DNA of 64,000 bases from JBEIHX01 sp040381075 (GCA_040381075.1 JBEIHX010000022.1:1-64000), one strand, 5' to 3'; positions 34,239-43,166 are shown, counted from the first letter of the stretch. Notes: generated by a model from the sequence alone, not told the origin. A program made the numbers and translations.

Positions 34239-35210
34239 ATGAAGACGCGCATCACCGAGCTATTTGGCATCGAACACCCGATCATTCAGGGCGGCATGCA
34301 TTTTGTGGGCTTCGCCGAGATGGCTGCAGCGGTGTCGAACGCTGGCGGCCTGGGGATCATCACCGGCCTGACGCTCGGCTCGCCAGAGCGCCTCGCGGCT
34401 GAGATACGCCGGTGCCGATCGATGACGGAGAAACCATTTGGCGTGAACCTGACATTTCTCCCTTCGGTGACGCCGCCGGACTATCCCGGCCTCATCGGGG
34501 CAATCATCGAGGGCGGCGTGAAGATCGTCGAGACCGCCGGCAACAACCCGCAGAAGTGGCTTCCCGCGCTGAAGGACGCGGGGATCAAGGTCATCCACAA
34601 ATGCACCAGCGTTCGCCACTCTGTGAAGGCAGAGCAGATCGGTTGTGACGCCGTCAGCGTGGACGGATTTGAATGCGGCGGCCATCCGGGCGAGGATGAT
34701 GTTCCCAATTTCATCCTGCTGCCGCGCGCCGCGGAGGAATTGAAGATTCCATTCGTGGCGTCTGGCGGCATGGCCGACGGCCGCTCGCTTGTGGCCGCGC
34801 TGGCGCTGGGCGCAGAGGGCATGAATATGGGCACGCGCTTCATTGCGACGAAGGAAGCCCCGGTTCATGACAATGTGAAGAGGGCCCTGGTGGCCGCAAG
34901 CGAACTGGACACGCGCCTCGTCATGCGGCCGTTGCGCAACACCGAGCGGGTTCTCGCCAACGCTGGGGTGGAGCGCTTGCTGGAAAAAGAGCGCACCCTC
35001 GGCGCGGCGCTGAAATTTGAGGACATCATCGGGGAAGTCGCGGGGGTATACCCAAAAGTGATGCGCGACGGCGACATGGACGCCGGGGCCTGGTCATGCG
35101 GAATGGTCGCTGGGCTGATCCATGATGTTCCAAGCGTCAAGGAACTTGTCGATCGAATCATGGCCGAGGCGGAAGACATCATCCGCGAGCGGCTGACGCG
35201 GTTTCTGTAA
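34239..35210 (+). CDS. Nitronate monooxygenase-like FMN oxidoreductase
   Basis: TIM-barrel flavoprotein of the 2-nitropropane dioxygenase / nitronate monooxygenase family, 323 residues. Visible features: N-terminal TELFGIEHPIIQGGMHFVGFAEMA, the catalytic histidine in GFECGGHPGEDD, the FMN phosphate loop VASGGMADGRS with ALGAEGMNMGTRFIATKE. Members oxidise alkyl nitronates; some are FabK-like enoyl reductases, but this form has the nitronate-type histidine. The start MKTRIT at 34239 follows GGGGCGAGGA. Monocistronic; convergent with rpoD across a tandem-repeat region. Confidence 0.9.
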   Translation: MKTRITELFGIEHPIIQGGMHFVGFAEMAAAVSNAGGLGIITGLTLGSPERLAAEIRRCRSMTEKPFGVNLTFLPSVTPPDYPGLIGAIIEGGVKIVETAGNNPQKWLPALKDAGIKVIHKCTSVRHSVKAEQIGCDAVSVDGFECGGHPGEDDVPNFILLPRAAEELKIPFVASGGMADGRSLVAALALGAEGMNMGTRFIATKEAPVHDNVKRALVAASELDTRLVMRPLRNTERVLANAGVERLLEKERTLGAALKFEDIIGEVAGVYPKVMRDGDMDAGAWSCGMVAGLIHDVPSVKELVDRIMAEAEDIIRERLTRFL

Positions 35211-35548
35211 GGCGCCGCGCAGCGCAAAGCGGCCATGATGAGGCTTGCCGGCATGACGCCTGGTCAATGGCGTAACAGGCTGTCTCGCGGCATCAACCGC
35301 TTAGAACAGGTTCCAGACGCGCTGCCCACGGACCAGACGGCAGGCCGGTCAGCGGACTGACTGGCGCACAGCCCCCGCGACTGGACAAGGCCCGCGGTCG
35401 GGTCGACAGCGTAGGGCCGACAGCGTAGGGCCGACAGCATCGGGTGGACAGCGCCGGGTCAACAGCAGCGCCGAGGCAATCCGCCACAGTGCGGCATGCG
35501 CCATGGCGCCCGGCGCGCCTCGCCCGTCTTGGGCAGAGCCGGTCGTTC
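35211..35548. other. Convergent intergenic region with 14-bp repeats
   Basis: 338 bases between the flavin oxidoreductase stop and the rpoD stop. The only structure seen is the tandem array at 35391-35474. No hairpin with a T-tract was recognised, so termination may be Rho-dependent. Confidence 0.5.
35391..35474. repeat. Tandem repeat, 14-bp period, downstream of rpoD
   Basis: Units GACAGCGTAGGGCC at 35405-35418 and 35419-35432 are identical; 35433-35446 and 35447-35460 are variants; one degenerate copy lies on each side. About five to six units with an exact 14-base step. Confidence 0.9.
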
Positions 35549-37573
35549 TCAGTTGTCCAGGAAGCTGCGCAATTTTCGACTGCGGCTGGGATGCTTGAGC
35601 TTGCGCAGGGCCTTGGCTTCAATCTGGCGGATGCGCTCGCGCGTCACACTGAACTGCTGTCCGACCTCTTCAAGAGTGTGGTCAGTGTTCATGCCGATTC
35701 CGAAGCGCATGCGCAGCACCCTCTCCTCACGCGGGGTCAGTGAGGCCAGCACCCGCGTGGTCGTCTCACGAAGGTTCGACTGGATTGCGGCGTCGACTGG
35801 CAGGATCGCACTCTTGTCTTCGATAAAGTCGCCCAGATGCGAGTCTTCCTCATCGCCGATCGGTGTCTCGAGGCTGATCGGCTCCTTGGCGATTTTCATC
35901 ACCTTGCGGACCTTCTCGAGCGGCAGGCCGAGTTTTTCGGCAAGTTCCTCAGGGGTCGGTTCGCGTCCGATCTCGTGGAGCATCTGACGCGATGTGCGTA
36001 CGAGCTTATTGATAGTCTCAATCATGTGCACGGGAATGCGGATCGTGCGCGCCTGATCGGCGATGGACCGGGTGATGGCCTGACGGATCCACCATGTGGC
36101 GTAGGTGGAGAACTTGTATCCGCGGCGGTATTCGAACTTGTCCACGGCCTTCATGAGGCCAATGTTTCCTTCCTGGATCAGATCCAGGAACTGCAGACCG
36201 CGATTTGTGTACTTCTTGGCGATCGAGATGACGAGGCGCAGGTTCGCCTCAACCATTTCCTTTTTCGCCTGGCGGGCCTCGCGCTCACCCTTCTGCACCG
36301 TCTGCACGATCCGACGGTACTCATCGATCGGAACGCCGGTTTCCCTGGCAAGCTTGGCGACTTCCTTGCGGATCGCTTCGATCTGCGCCCCTTCCCGATC
36401 AAACAGCTCGGCCCACAAAACGCCAAGCTTGCGGGCCTTTTCGGAAAAGGCGGGGTTGAGTTCATTGCCGTGGTAATGGCGCTGGAACTCCGGGCGCGCG
36501 ATGCCGTAGCTGTCTCCAAGACGCAGCAGTTTGCCCTCCAGGGCGACGATGCGCCGGTTGATCGTGTAGAGCTGCTCGACCAGGGTCTCGATGCGCGCAT
36601 TGTTGAGGTGCAGCGTCTTGAGGTTCTCAATGATACGACGCTGAAGCTCGGAGTAACTTTCATTGTCCCTGGCGGAAAGCTTGTCGCCCGAAAGCCTCTT
36701 GCCGACCAACTTTTCCTGCAGCTTCCGATACGCTTCGAAGTCCGCCGCGATGGCGTCAAGCGTCGTCATCACGCCGTCCCGCAACTCGGCTTCCATGGCG
36801 GACATGGAGATTCCGCCGCCATCGTCATCGAAATCTTCGGTATCTTCGCCTTCCCCCTCCATAGCGGGCGGCGGCGCACGGTCCTGCGCCTCCCCGTCCG
36901 GCGCCCCCTGGGCGGCCTCGGGCGGCAGTCCGTCAGCGTTTTCGCGACCATAGGTGGTCTCAAGATCTATGATGTCGCGCAGCAGGGCCTTGCCATTTCG
37001 CAGCTCCTCGCGCCACACCATGATGGCTTCGAACGTCAGCGGGCTTTCGCACAGGCCGCGGATCATTGCGTCACGGCCCGCCTCAATGCGCTTGGCGATG
37101 GCGATCTCGCCTTCGCGCGACAGCAGCTCGACCGACCCCATTTCACGCAGGTAGATACGGACCGGGTCATCGGTCCGATCGGCATCCTCCTTCGTATTGG
37201 TGGTCAGGCCTGTTGCGCCCTCCTCGCGCACGACCACCTCTGTCTCGCCGACTTCGGGCCCCTCACCCTCTTCGCCGGCGGCCTCTTCCTCATTGTCGAC
37301 AACATTGATCCCGAGTTCAGACAGTTGAGACAGGACGTCCTCAATCTGCTCGGAGGTGAACTCCTCCGAGGGCAGGAGCTTGTTGAGTTCGTCATGCGTG
37401 ATGAAGCCACGCTGTTTGGCGAGCTTGATCATCTTCTGTACTTGCCGGTCGTTCAGATCAAGCAACGGTGCGTCCGGCGCCTCGGGAGCCTCAGGAGCGG
37501 CCTCACGTCCCTTGGCCGGGGCTGGTTCGCTCCGCCGCGCGGAGGCTGCGCCGCTTCTGGTCTTACTCGGCAT
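35549..37573 (-). CDS. rpoD: Primary RNA polymerase sigma factor RpoD (sigma-70)
   Basis: Housekeeping sigma factor, 674 residues. Region 1.1 (about 35-90, IKLAKQRGFITHDELNKLL), an acidic stretch, region 1.2 (DPVRIYLREMGSVELLSREGE), the non-conserved region, region 2 (GYKFSTYATWWIRQAITR), region 3 (PTPEELAEKLG) and region 4 (HTLEEVGQQFSVTRERIRQIE) are all readable. ATG 37573 is preferred over GTG 37585 because AGAGGTGG sits eight bases before it. It follows dnaG after 64 bases on the same strand, the conserved dnaG-rpoD pair. The end lies next to a 14-bp tandem repeat. Confidence 0.98.
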   Translation of the reverse strand: MPSKTRSGAASARRSEPAPAKGREAAPEAPEAPDAPLLDLNDRQVQKMIKLAKQRGFITHDELNKLLPSEEFTSEQIEDVLSQLSELGINVVDNEEEAAGEEGEGPEVGETEVVVREEGATGLTTNTKEDADRTDDPVRIYLREMGSVELLSREGEIAIAKRIEAGRDAMIRGLCESPLTFEAIMVWREELRNGKALLRDIIDLETTYGRENADGLPPEAAQGAPDGEAQDRAPPPAMEGEGEDTEDFDDDGGGISMSAMEAELRDGVMTTLDAIAADFEAYRKLQEKLVGKRLSGDKLSARDNESYSELQRRIIENLKTLHLNNARIETLVEQLYTINRRIVALEGKLLRLGDSYGIARPEFQRHYHGNELNPAFSEKARKLGVLWAELFDREGAQIEAIRKEVAKLARETGVPIDEYRRIVQTVQKGEREARQAKKEMVEANLRLVISIAKKYTNRGLQFLDLIQEGNIGLMKAVDKFEYRRGYKFSTYATWWIRQAITRSIADQARTIRIPVHMIETINKLVRTSRQMLHEIGREPTPEELAEKLGLPLEKVRKVMKIAKEPISLETPIGDEEDSHLGDFIEDKSAILPVDAAIQSNLRETTTRVLASLTPREERVLRMRFGIGMNTDHTLEEVGQQFSVTRERIRQIEAKALRKLKHPSRSRKLRSFLDN

Positions 37574-37637
37574 TCGGCTTTCCACCTCTGTTGCGGTCGT
37601 CCTCGACCTGTCGATCGCGCCTCACGTCCTGCGCGCC

Positions 37638-39566
37638 TCAGTCTTCCTTCAAGCGACGGCGCGAGAGGTTTGCGAACTCCTCCGCCTTCAGCTTCTTCTG
37701 CCGATCGAACTCGCTTAACGCTTCGCTCGCCGCATAGGCCCGCGCGCTGTCCGCCACTTCGCGGGCGAGGTCGTCCTGGTGAACGAGGCTCCCCAACGCC
37801 GCAAGCCACGACCTGTCCTGGTCCGCTTCCTGCTCAAGCCGGGCGGCCCGGCTTTCAGCATCTTCCTTTTCGGGAGGCGGCTTAGGATCGGATGCGTGGT
37901 CCAGAACGCGCACGGACTCATGTCCGGCAGCCTGCTGGAGATGGCGGCGAACAGTCGCGAGGTCAATAGCTTGTTCACTCTCGACGTTATCAAGAAGCAC
38001 CTGTCGCAAACGGCGCAGCGGTTCAGACCTGATCGGGAGGTAGCCGAGTTCCTCCGCCGCCGCCCGCACCCGATGCGGCCGGCCTATGCATCCGACCAGG
38101 AGGTCCAGCACCTGCTGGTCGCGCGGCTTCGGCGGCGAGCGCGGAACAGGCGTTGTGCGCTGGAGGTGAGCCTGCGCCGGGGTCATCCTGGGCGCAAAGC
38201 GCGTGTCGTCGCGCCGCCGGGCGGCAGGCAGGCGCGCGCCTGCGCCCGTCCAGCCCGCTCGCGCCTGGCCTGCCTGCGACCCGAACAGCGCGTCGAGGCG
38301 CTCGCGGATGTCCTGCCCATAGGCGGCGCGTACATCCGGGTCAGCAATCGTGGCGACCGCCCTGCGCAGGCGGACCCGAAAATCCGCCCGCGCCTCCGGC
38401 GTGTCGAGCGGCTTCAACGCGCGTTCCCGCTCGAACAGCACCTCGACCAGAGGTCGCGCGCCAGCAAGGACCGCCGCCATTGCAGCAGGCCCGTCGCGCG
38501 TCAGAAGATCATCCGGGTCAGCGTCCTGGGGCAGGGTGGCGAAGCGCAGGGTGCGCCCAGGTTTGAGCAACGGCAGCGCGCGGTCGATCGCACGGGCCGC
38601 CGCCCGTTGACCCGCTGCATCGCCATCGAGGCAAAGGATGGGCTCGGGCCCCGCCTTCCAGAGCAATGCGATCTGATCTTCGGTCAGCGCCGTGCCCAAA
38701 GGCGCGACAGCCGCAAAGCCCGCACGCTCGAGGGCAATGACGTCCATGTAGCCCTCGGCGACAACAACGCCCTGGGCCTTCCTTTCCGCCGCCGCCTGCC
38801 GGGCCGGCGCGAACCGGTAGAGCAAACGCCCCTTGTCGAACAGCGGCGTCTCGGGACTGTTCAGATACTTGGCCTGCGCGCTGTCGCTCAACGCGCGGGC
38901 GCCGAAGCCGACGATGCGTCCGCGCGGATCAGTGATCGGGAACATGACGCGGTGGCGGAACCGGTCAAACGGGGCGCCGCCGTCGTCCGGCGTCACCAGA
39001 AGTCCCGCGTCGACCAGCAGGTCCATGGCCAGCCCGGCCTGCATCAGGCTGTCGCGCAACGCCGTTCGGCTGTCAGGCGCATAGCCCAGACCGAAGCGCT
39101 CACAATCTGCGGGCGTCAAACCGCGTTTACGGATCAGATAGTCCCGGGCGGTCGCGCCGCGCTGGCGCATGAGTTCGCTGGCGAAAAATCGCTGCGCGGC
39201 CTCAAGCGCCTGCGCCAGGCTGGCGCGCCGATCCATTTCAGCGCCGCCGCCGGGCGTGCGCGCCGGCAGTGCAAGCCCCGCATCCAGAGCCAACCGCTCG
39301 ACGGCTTCAGGAAAGGACAGCTTGTCCGTCTCCATGACAAAATCGATCGCGTTGCCCTTTTTCTGGCACCCAAAACAGTAAAAACGCCCTTTGGCCTCTT
39401 CCGCGTGGAATGACGGGGATTTTTCGCCGTGAAAGGGGCAGCACGCCCAGTAGTCACCCTTTCGGGCGTTGGATTTGCGGGCGTCCCAGCTCACGCGTTT
39501 CCCCACGACGTCAACGATCGACGTCCGAGCGAGCACCTCGTCGAGAAAGGCTTGGGAGAAACGCAT
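37638..39566 (-). CDS. dnaG: DNA primase DnaG
   Basis: Synthesises RNA primers at the replication fork. From MRFSQAFLDEVLARTSIVDVV (39566) the product has 642 residues. The N-terminal CHC2 zinc finger (CCPFHGEKSPSFH ... FYCFGCQKKG) is complete. The catalytic domain has the Toprim Glu in VVVAEGYMDVIALE and Asp-x-Asp in LCLDGDAAGQRAAARA; the C-terminal part is a divergent DnaB-interaction region. Upstream codons stay open for about 150 residues through repetitive DNA but have no primase similarity, so they are excluded. Cotranscription with rpoD is likely. Confidence 0.97.
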   Translation of the reverse strand: MRFSQAFLDEVLARTSIVDVVGKRVSWDARKSNARKGDYWACCPFHGEKSPSFHAEEAKGRFYCFGCQKKGNAIDFVMETDKLSFPEAVERLALDAGLALPARTPGGGAEMDRRASLAQALEAAQRFFASELMRQRGATARDYLIRKRGLTPADCERFGLGYAPDSRTALRDSLMQAGLAMDLLVDAGLLVTPDDGGAPFDRFRHRVMFPITDPRGRIVGFGARALSDSAQAKYLNSPETPLFDKGRLLYRFAPARQAAAERKAQGVVVAEGYMDVIALERAGFAAVAPLGTALTEDQIALLWKAGPEPILCLDGDAAGQRAAARAIDRALPLLKPGRTLRFATLPQDADPDDLLTRDGPAAMAAVLAGARPLVEVLFERERALKPLDTPEARADFRVRLRRAVATIADPDVRAAYGQDIRERLDALFGSQAGQARAGWTGAGARLPAARRRDDTRFAPRMTPAQAHLQRTTPVPRSPPKPRDQQVLDLLVGCIGRPHRVRAAAEELGYLPIRSEPLRRLRQVLLDNVESEQAIDLATVRRHLQQAAGHESVRVLDHASDPKPPPEKEDAESRAARLEQEADQDRSWLAALGSLVHQDDLAREVADSARAYAASEALSEFDRQKKLKAEEFANLSRRRLKED

Positions 39567-39627
39567 GAGAAGGGAACATTTGTAGACCGGGAGCTCGCCA
39601 CGGTCAAAGCCAACGCCCAGCGCTGAA

Positions 39628-39725
39628 GCCCAGCGGGACGGGCCCAGCGGGACGGGCCAAGCGGGACGGGCCCACCGGACAGACCCACGGGGCGGGCCTA
39701 CGGGGCAGGCCCTGACGGGACCGGC
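39628..39725. repeat. Tandem repeat, 14-bp period, upstream of dnaG
   Basis: Unit GCCCAGCGGGACGG at 39628-39641 and 39642-39655 (identical), 39656-39669 (one change) and 39670-39683 (more divergent). It then decays over about three more 14-base steps to near 39725. Confidence 0.85.
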
Positions 39726-39796
39726 CAGTGGAGAGCCAGGGGGAAAGGTCAGCGACAGGCCCCGGCCCGGCGGCCCGCCCGACGGCCGAGGACAGC

Positions 39797-39850
39797 CCCA
39801 ATCGCCTGCATGCCCCCAATCGCTAGTATGCCCGCCACGGCTTGTATGCC
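39797..39850. repeat. Degenerate tandem repeat, 18-bp unit
   Basis: Three consecutive 18-base units around a core of CG-C-TG/AG-ATGCCC (for example AATCGCCTGCATGCCCCC, then AATCGCTAGTATGCCCGC). They lie shortly upstream of the 14-bp array in the dnaG leader. Confidence 0.55.
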
Positions 39851-40027
39851 CACCATCGCCAAGCCCCAACGGCCTGAGCCCGGCCGGCGAACACCAACAG
39901 ATGAAGGGCCTGCGCCAGGCGCCCCTGGAGGCGTCGCAGCAGGATCGGACCTGTCCGCCGCCCGGAGGAAGGAGGCCGCGCCATGCAGCCGCGCCGGCGC
40001 ACCCCGCCGCCACCCCGGTCCCGGCGC

Positions 40028-40468
40028 TCAATCCGCGTCTATGCGCCCGCGCAGCCGCTTGATCGCGCCACGTTTGGTCTTCGTATCGACACGGCGCGCC
40101 TTGGCTGCCTTTCCGGGTTTGGTCGGAATGCGCGGCGCCGGCGCCTCGGCGGCGCGGGCGATCAGCGCAAAGAGACGGGCCCGCGCATCGCGGCGGTTCA
40201 ACTCCTGGCTGCGATGGGCCTGCGCCCGGATGATGATGACCCCTTCGGCGGTCGCGCGCGCGCCCGCCAAACGCAGGAGCCGGGCGCGCACAGGCGGGCT
40301 CAAAGAACTGCTGGCGGCTGCATCGAAGCGCAACTCCACAGCGCTTGATGTCTTGTTGACGTGCTGTCCCCCCGGACCGGATGCGCGGATGAAGGTCTCA
40401 AGCAGCTCCTCCTCGCCAATCTCCGGCATGGGCGTAACGGCGGTCACCTCCACCCCCCGCTCTGCCAT
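40028..40468 (-). CDS. arfB: Alternative ribosome-rescue factor ArfB (YaeJ-like)
   Basis: Releases ribosomes stalled on non-stop mRNAs by peptidyl-tRNA hydrolysis. The 146-residue product has the release-factor GGQ motif in ASGPGGQHVNKTSSAVELRFD (about residues 30-50). It also has the basic C-terminal tail (KPGKAAKARRVDTKTKRGAIKRL) that enters the empty mRNA channel, and it lacks the codon-recognition domain. The ATG at 40468 gives MAERGVEVTAV; a few upstream codons are open. It sits on the same strand between the 2OG-oxygenase-like gene and dnaG, with 132 bases before the former's end. Confidence 0.93.
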   Translation of the reverse strand: MAERGVEVTAVTPMPEIGEEELLETFIRASGPGGQHVNKTSSAVELRFDAAASSSLSPPVRARLLRLAGARATAEGVIIIRAQAHRSQELNRRDARARLFALIARAAEAPAPRIPTKPGKAAKARRVDTKTKRGAIKRLRGRIDAD

Positions 40469-40600
40469 GGCAAGTCAGTGGCCGACACGCGGCGCGGCAT
40501 GGCGCAAACTTGCCTATGACCAAGCGAACGGTGGGCGCACACGTCCGCCTCAGCGCCTCCAGGAATATCGGGCATGGCGTCTCGCCGTCGCATGCGACGC

Positions 40601-41212
40601 TCACTCCCAGCGATAATTGAAGCTGATGGAGAGGCGCTCCTCGTGCGCGTCGTTCATGACTACTTCATGACGCAGCCAGCTCTCCCAGAACAACGCCACG
40701 CCGGGCGTCGGCTGGATCGTGACAAAACTACGATTGTGCGTTTGGGCCCGCCCCCGACGCGGCGGCGCCGCCATCATGGCCGTCAGGCGGGGATCTTCAA
40801 ACCGAATTGCCGGGGCGCCCTGCGGGATGGCGACGTAATAAACGCCAGAGACAACGCTGTGCGGATGAATATGGCCAGTATGCACCCCGCCCGGGGCCAG
40901 AACATTCACCCACATGCTGTCAGGCGTCAGCGCCCTTCCTCCAAGATCGAAATCGACCGCAGCGGCGAAAGTCTCGACGAGCGGCTGCAGGCGCGCCTGC
41001 AGCGTCGCGAACACCGGCATCCGCCACGCCAGATCGTTCACAGACGCATAACTTGTATAGCCTTTGTAGCGATGTTTTGCACACCAGGCCCGCCCGGCCG
41101 TGTCATCCGCACTCAGCACACGGCAGGCCGTCGCCAGTTCACGATTGAGTGCGCGCGCGCCCGCAACCCGCGCTCTCTGGATGGTCGTGGCGAAGTAAAG
41201 TTCCCTGGACAT
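40601..41212 (-). CDS. Putative 2OG-Fe(II) oxygenase (TIGR02466-like)
   Basis: Predicted iron/2-oxoglutarate-dependent oxygenase of unknown substrate, 203 residues. Family-like features: MWVNVLAPGGVHTGHIHPHSVVSGVYYVAIPQGAP (metal-ligand His residues and the SGVYYV strand), then IRFEDPR, and near the end GVALFWESWLRHEVVMN with the second His and ERLSISFNYRW with the 2OG-binding Arg. MSRELYFATTI at 41212 is taken as the start. It follows the LLM flavin gene by 27 bases and is probably cotranscribed with it. Confidence 0.8.
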   Translation of the reverse strand: MSRELYFATTIQRARVAGARALNRELATACRVLSADDTAGRAWCAKHRYKGYTSYASVNDLAWRMPVFATLQARLQPLVETFAAAVDFDLGGRALTPDSMWVNVLAPGGVHTGHIHPHSVVSGVYYVAIPQGAPAIRFEDPRLTAMMAAPPRRGRAQTHNRSFVTIQPTPGVALFWESWLRHEVVMNDAHEERLSISFNYRWE

Positions 41213-41239
41213 AGTGCGCTCCGGGCGCCCTGGGCGCAT

Positions 41240-42457
41240 TCAGTCCGCTGCCTTGCCGCCGGAGGCGGCCTGGATCGCAGCGAGAATTTCGGGTGCGATG
41301 TCGCCAGATCCCTTCTCCTGGATATGACGGGCGATCTGCATGCCGACGCCCATCTGCGCAGCGCCTATGAATGCGTCGCGGTTCGCAGCCGCCCAGTCCT
41401 GGCTTTGCCGGCGCGCGATGTTGAAGCCCTGCATCTTTGGAAAGACGTACCGTGCGATCAACTCATAGCTGCGCCGGGTCGCATCCCAATCAGCCCAGTT
41501 ATGGGACAGTTGCAGGAATGCGCCAAAGCCGCCCGACTGGACCTCAAGTCGCTCCAGTTGCGCAATCAGGTCATCCGGCGTTCCGACCACTGCAATTCCG
41601 AGGTCGATCATTGCATCAATTGGATCTTTGCCATCATGGCTTGGCGCAACCGGCAATGCGGCGACGTGCTCGAAGTAGCCGCGCCATTTATGGAAGCCAA
41701 ACTTCACCTCCTCGCGCGCCTTTTCGCGGGTTTCTGCAATGTGGACCGGCCCCACGAGGCGCCACTGGCGACGATCTACCTGACGGCCGTGATCGCGGGC
41801 GAGATCCTCCGCGATCCGCCAGTTTGAGGCCAGGGCATTGAAGCCGCCCGCCGAAGTAGCGCCGATAGACAACAGACCAAGACCATACTTGCCGGCGGCG
41901 CGCGCGCCTGTGGGCGAAACCTGGCTTGCGACAGCCATCTCGACATGGGGCCGGGTGAACGGCTCCATCTGAAGACGGGCTTCGCGCAAGGTGAACCAGT
42001 CTGTCTGCGCGTTGACCACCTCGCCCTTCAGAAGGGCGACCAGCACGCCCAGCGCCTCGTCCATCATGATGCGCTGGTTTTCCGGCCTTATGCCCATCAT
42101 GAACGCGTCGGATGGCAGAGCGCCCGGACCGACGCCAAACATCACGCGGCCGCGCGTCAGATGATCGAGCTGGTTGATGCGATCAGCCAGCATAAGCGGG
42201 TGATGATAGGGCAGCGATGACACGCCGGTGCCAAGGCGGATGCGTGTGGTGCGCTGGCTGACCGCGGCGATGAACAGCTCAGGGCTCGCGATCAACTCCA
42301 TCCCGGCGGAATGGTGCTCGCCGATCCAGGCCTCATCATAGCCCAGGCGATCCATCCATTCGACCAATTCCAAATCGCGCTGGATGGCGAGCGTCGGATT
42401 CTCATCCAGGGCGTGGAAGGGCGCGATGAACGCGCCAAAACGCAACTTGTCTGCCAT
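41240..42457 (-). CDS. LLM-class flavin-dependent monooxygenase
   Basis: Bacterial-luciferase-like TIM-barrel oxidoreductase, 405 residues, using reduced FMN or F420 supplied by a partner reductase. It begins LRFGAFIAPFHALDENPTLA and continues ELVEWMDRLGYDEAWIGEHHSAG, TTRIRLGTGVSSLPYHHPLMLADRI and GRVMFGVGPGALPSDAFM, all typical of the limonene-1,2-monooxygenase/alkanal-monooxygenase group. Substrate unknown. The ATG at 42457 has modest ribosome-site support. It is the first gene after a 490-base gap behind rpsU and leads into the 2OG-oxygenase-like gene. Confidence 0.9.
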   Translation of the reverse strand: MADKLRFGAFIAPFHALDENPTLAIQRDLELVEWMDRLGYDEAWIGEHHSAGMELIASPELFIAAVSQRTTRIRLGTGVSSLPYHHPLMLADRINQLDHLTRGRVMFGVGPGALPSDAFMMGIRPENQRIMMDEALGVLVALLKGEVVNAQTDWFTLREARLQMEPFTRPHVEMAVASQVSPTGARAAGKYGLGLLSIGATSAGGFNALASNWRIAEDLARDHGRQVDRRQWRLVGPVHIAETREKAREEVKFGFHKWRGYFEHVAALPVAPSHDGKDPIDAMIDLGIAVVGTPDDLIAQLERLEVQSGGFGAFLQLSHNWADWDATRRSYELIARYVFPKMQGFNIARRQSQDWAAANRDAFIGAAQMGVGMQIARHIQEKGSGDIAPEILAAIQAASGGKAAD

Positions 42458-42947
42458 CGGTCACCGCAGGTTTGCTCGGGCCTTCGATCAACGCCGCGCT
42501 CGACATCCTGATCTATGCCGGGGTTGCGACGCAACCCCGCTGGCGCGCCGACGCCAGGCAGAAACCCACGAAGCGGGATTTGCCTGCAGGACAGGTGCGG
42601 TGGGAGGCGCACGACCGGGCGTGCATGCACAGCCCGGCGCGGAGCCATCAAACAGGCCGGAGTCTCCAGGCGGACCAATCGTCCGGGCGCGCGCCCCGCA
42701 CAGGCCTGTCGCCGGACGCCGCAGGTCCGTCCGCCAGATTATGGGGGGGCAGTTTGGGGGCGGCGGCGCGGGTTCGCCCCACCCTTGTGTTCCGTCTCAC
42801 CTACAGGCAGCGCGACCGCCCGGGGCGGTGACCAACGCTAGCGCCGATCCTGTGAGCGGAAATCAACCCGTGCAGTGATCGACCGGAGCCGGGACCAACC
42901 GCCCCCCGCAGACGCACGCCTTGCGGGGAGCTCAGGCGCCATAAGCC
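42458..42947. other. Gap between rpsU and LLM monooxygenase
   Basis: 490 bases without a supportable gene. A perfect 9-bp inverted repeat with a three-base loop lies at 42519-42539 (CGGGGTTGC-GAC-GCAACCCCG), and a 7-bp GC hairpin lies just after rpsU (42904-42928). Neither has a T-tract; the second may help end rpsU transcription. Confidence 0.5.
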
Positions 42948-43166
42948 TCAGCGCTTGAGGAGAAGGCCTTCGCGCTGCGCGCGCTTGCGGGCAAGCTTTC
43001 GGGCCCGGCGCACGGCTTCCGCCTTTTCGCGGGCGCGCTTCTCGGACGGCTTTTCATAGTGGTTGCGACGCTTCATTTCGCGGAAAGTGCCTTCCCGCTG
43101 CATTTTTTTCTTCAGCGCTTTCAACGCCTGATCGACGTTGTTGTCGCGCACAAAAATCTGAACGAT
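42948..43166 (-). CDS. rpsU: 30S ribosomal protein S21 with apparent AUC start
   Basis: Small-subunit protein S21, 72 residues: xVQIFVRDNNVDQALKALKKK, then MQREGTFREMKRRNHYEKPSEKRAR and a basic C-terminus. Homologous proteins start MVQIF, and the codon at that position is ATC (43166-43164), eight bases after a strong AGGAGG. No ATG, GTG or TTG in this frame fits: the nearest in-frame GTG is five codons inside (VRDNN), and the frame is open far upstream without family similarity. AUC initiation is otherwise known mainly for infC. A sequencing error (ATG read as ATC) is possible. It is divergent from the COQ9-family gene, the standard alphaproteobacterial arrangement. Confidence 0.92.
   Translation of the reverse strand: MVQIFVRDNNVDQALKALKKKMQREGTFREMKRRNHYEKPSEKRAREKAEAVRRARKLARKRAQREGLLLKR

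Larger units (their letters stand above)
39567..40027. other. Repeat-rich leader of dnaG
   Basis: 461 bases between arfB and dnaG on the minus strand. No gene is supportable; two tandem-repeat tracts (39628-39725 and about 39797-39850) account for much of it and keep several frames open by composition. The dnaG start has only a weak ribosome site. Confidence 0.5.

Noticed and set aside
35837..37885. Open frame of 682 codons opposite rpoD
   Set aside because: Antisense shadow caused by high GC; product has no recognisable domain and no ribosome site.
37779..39413. Open frame of 544 codons opposite dnaG
   Set aside because: Antisense shadow, rich in Arg/Ala/Gln, no family features.
39567..40031. 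150-codon N-terminal extension of DnaG through the repeats
   Set aside because: Primase similarity begins exactly at MRFSQAFLDE; the extension is repeat-derived Gly/Pro/Arg sequence.
42519..42539. Perfect 9-bp hairpin as terminator of rpsU
   Set aside because: It lies about 410 bases beyond the rpsU stop and has no T-tract on the minus strand.
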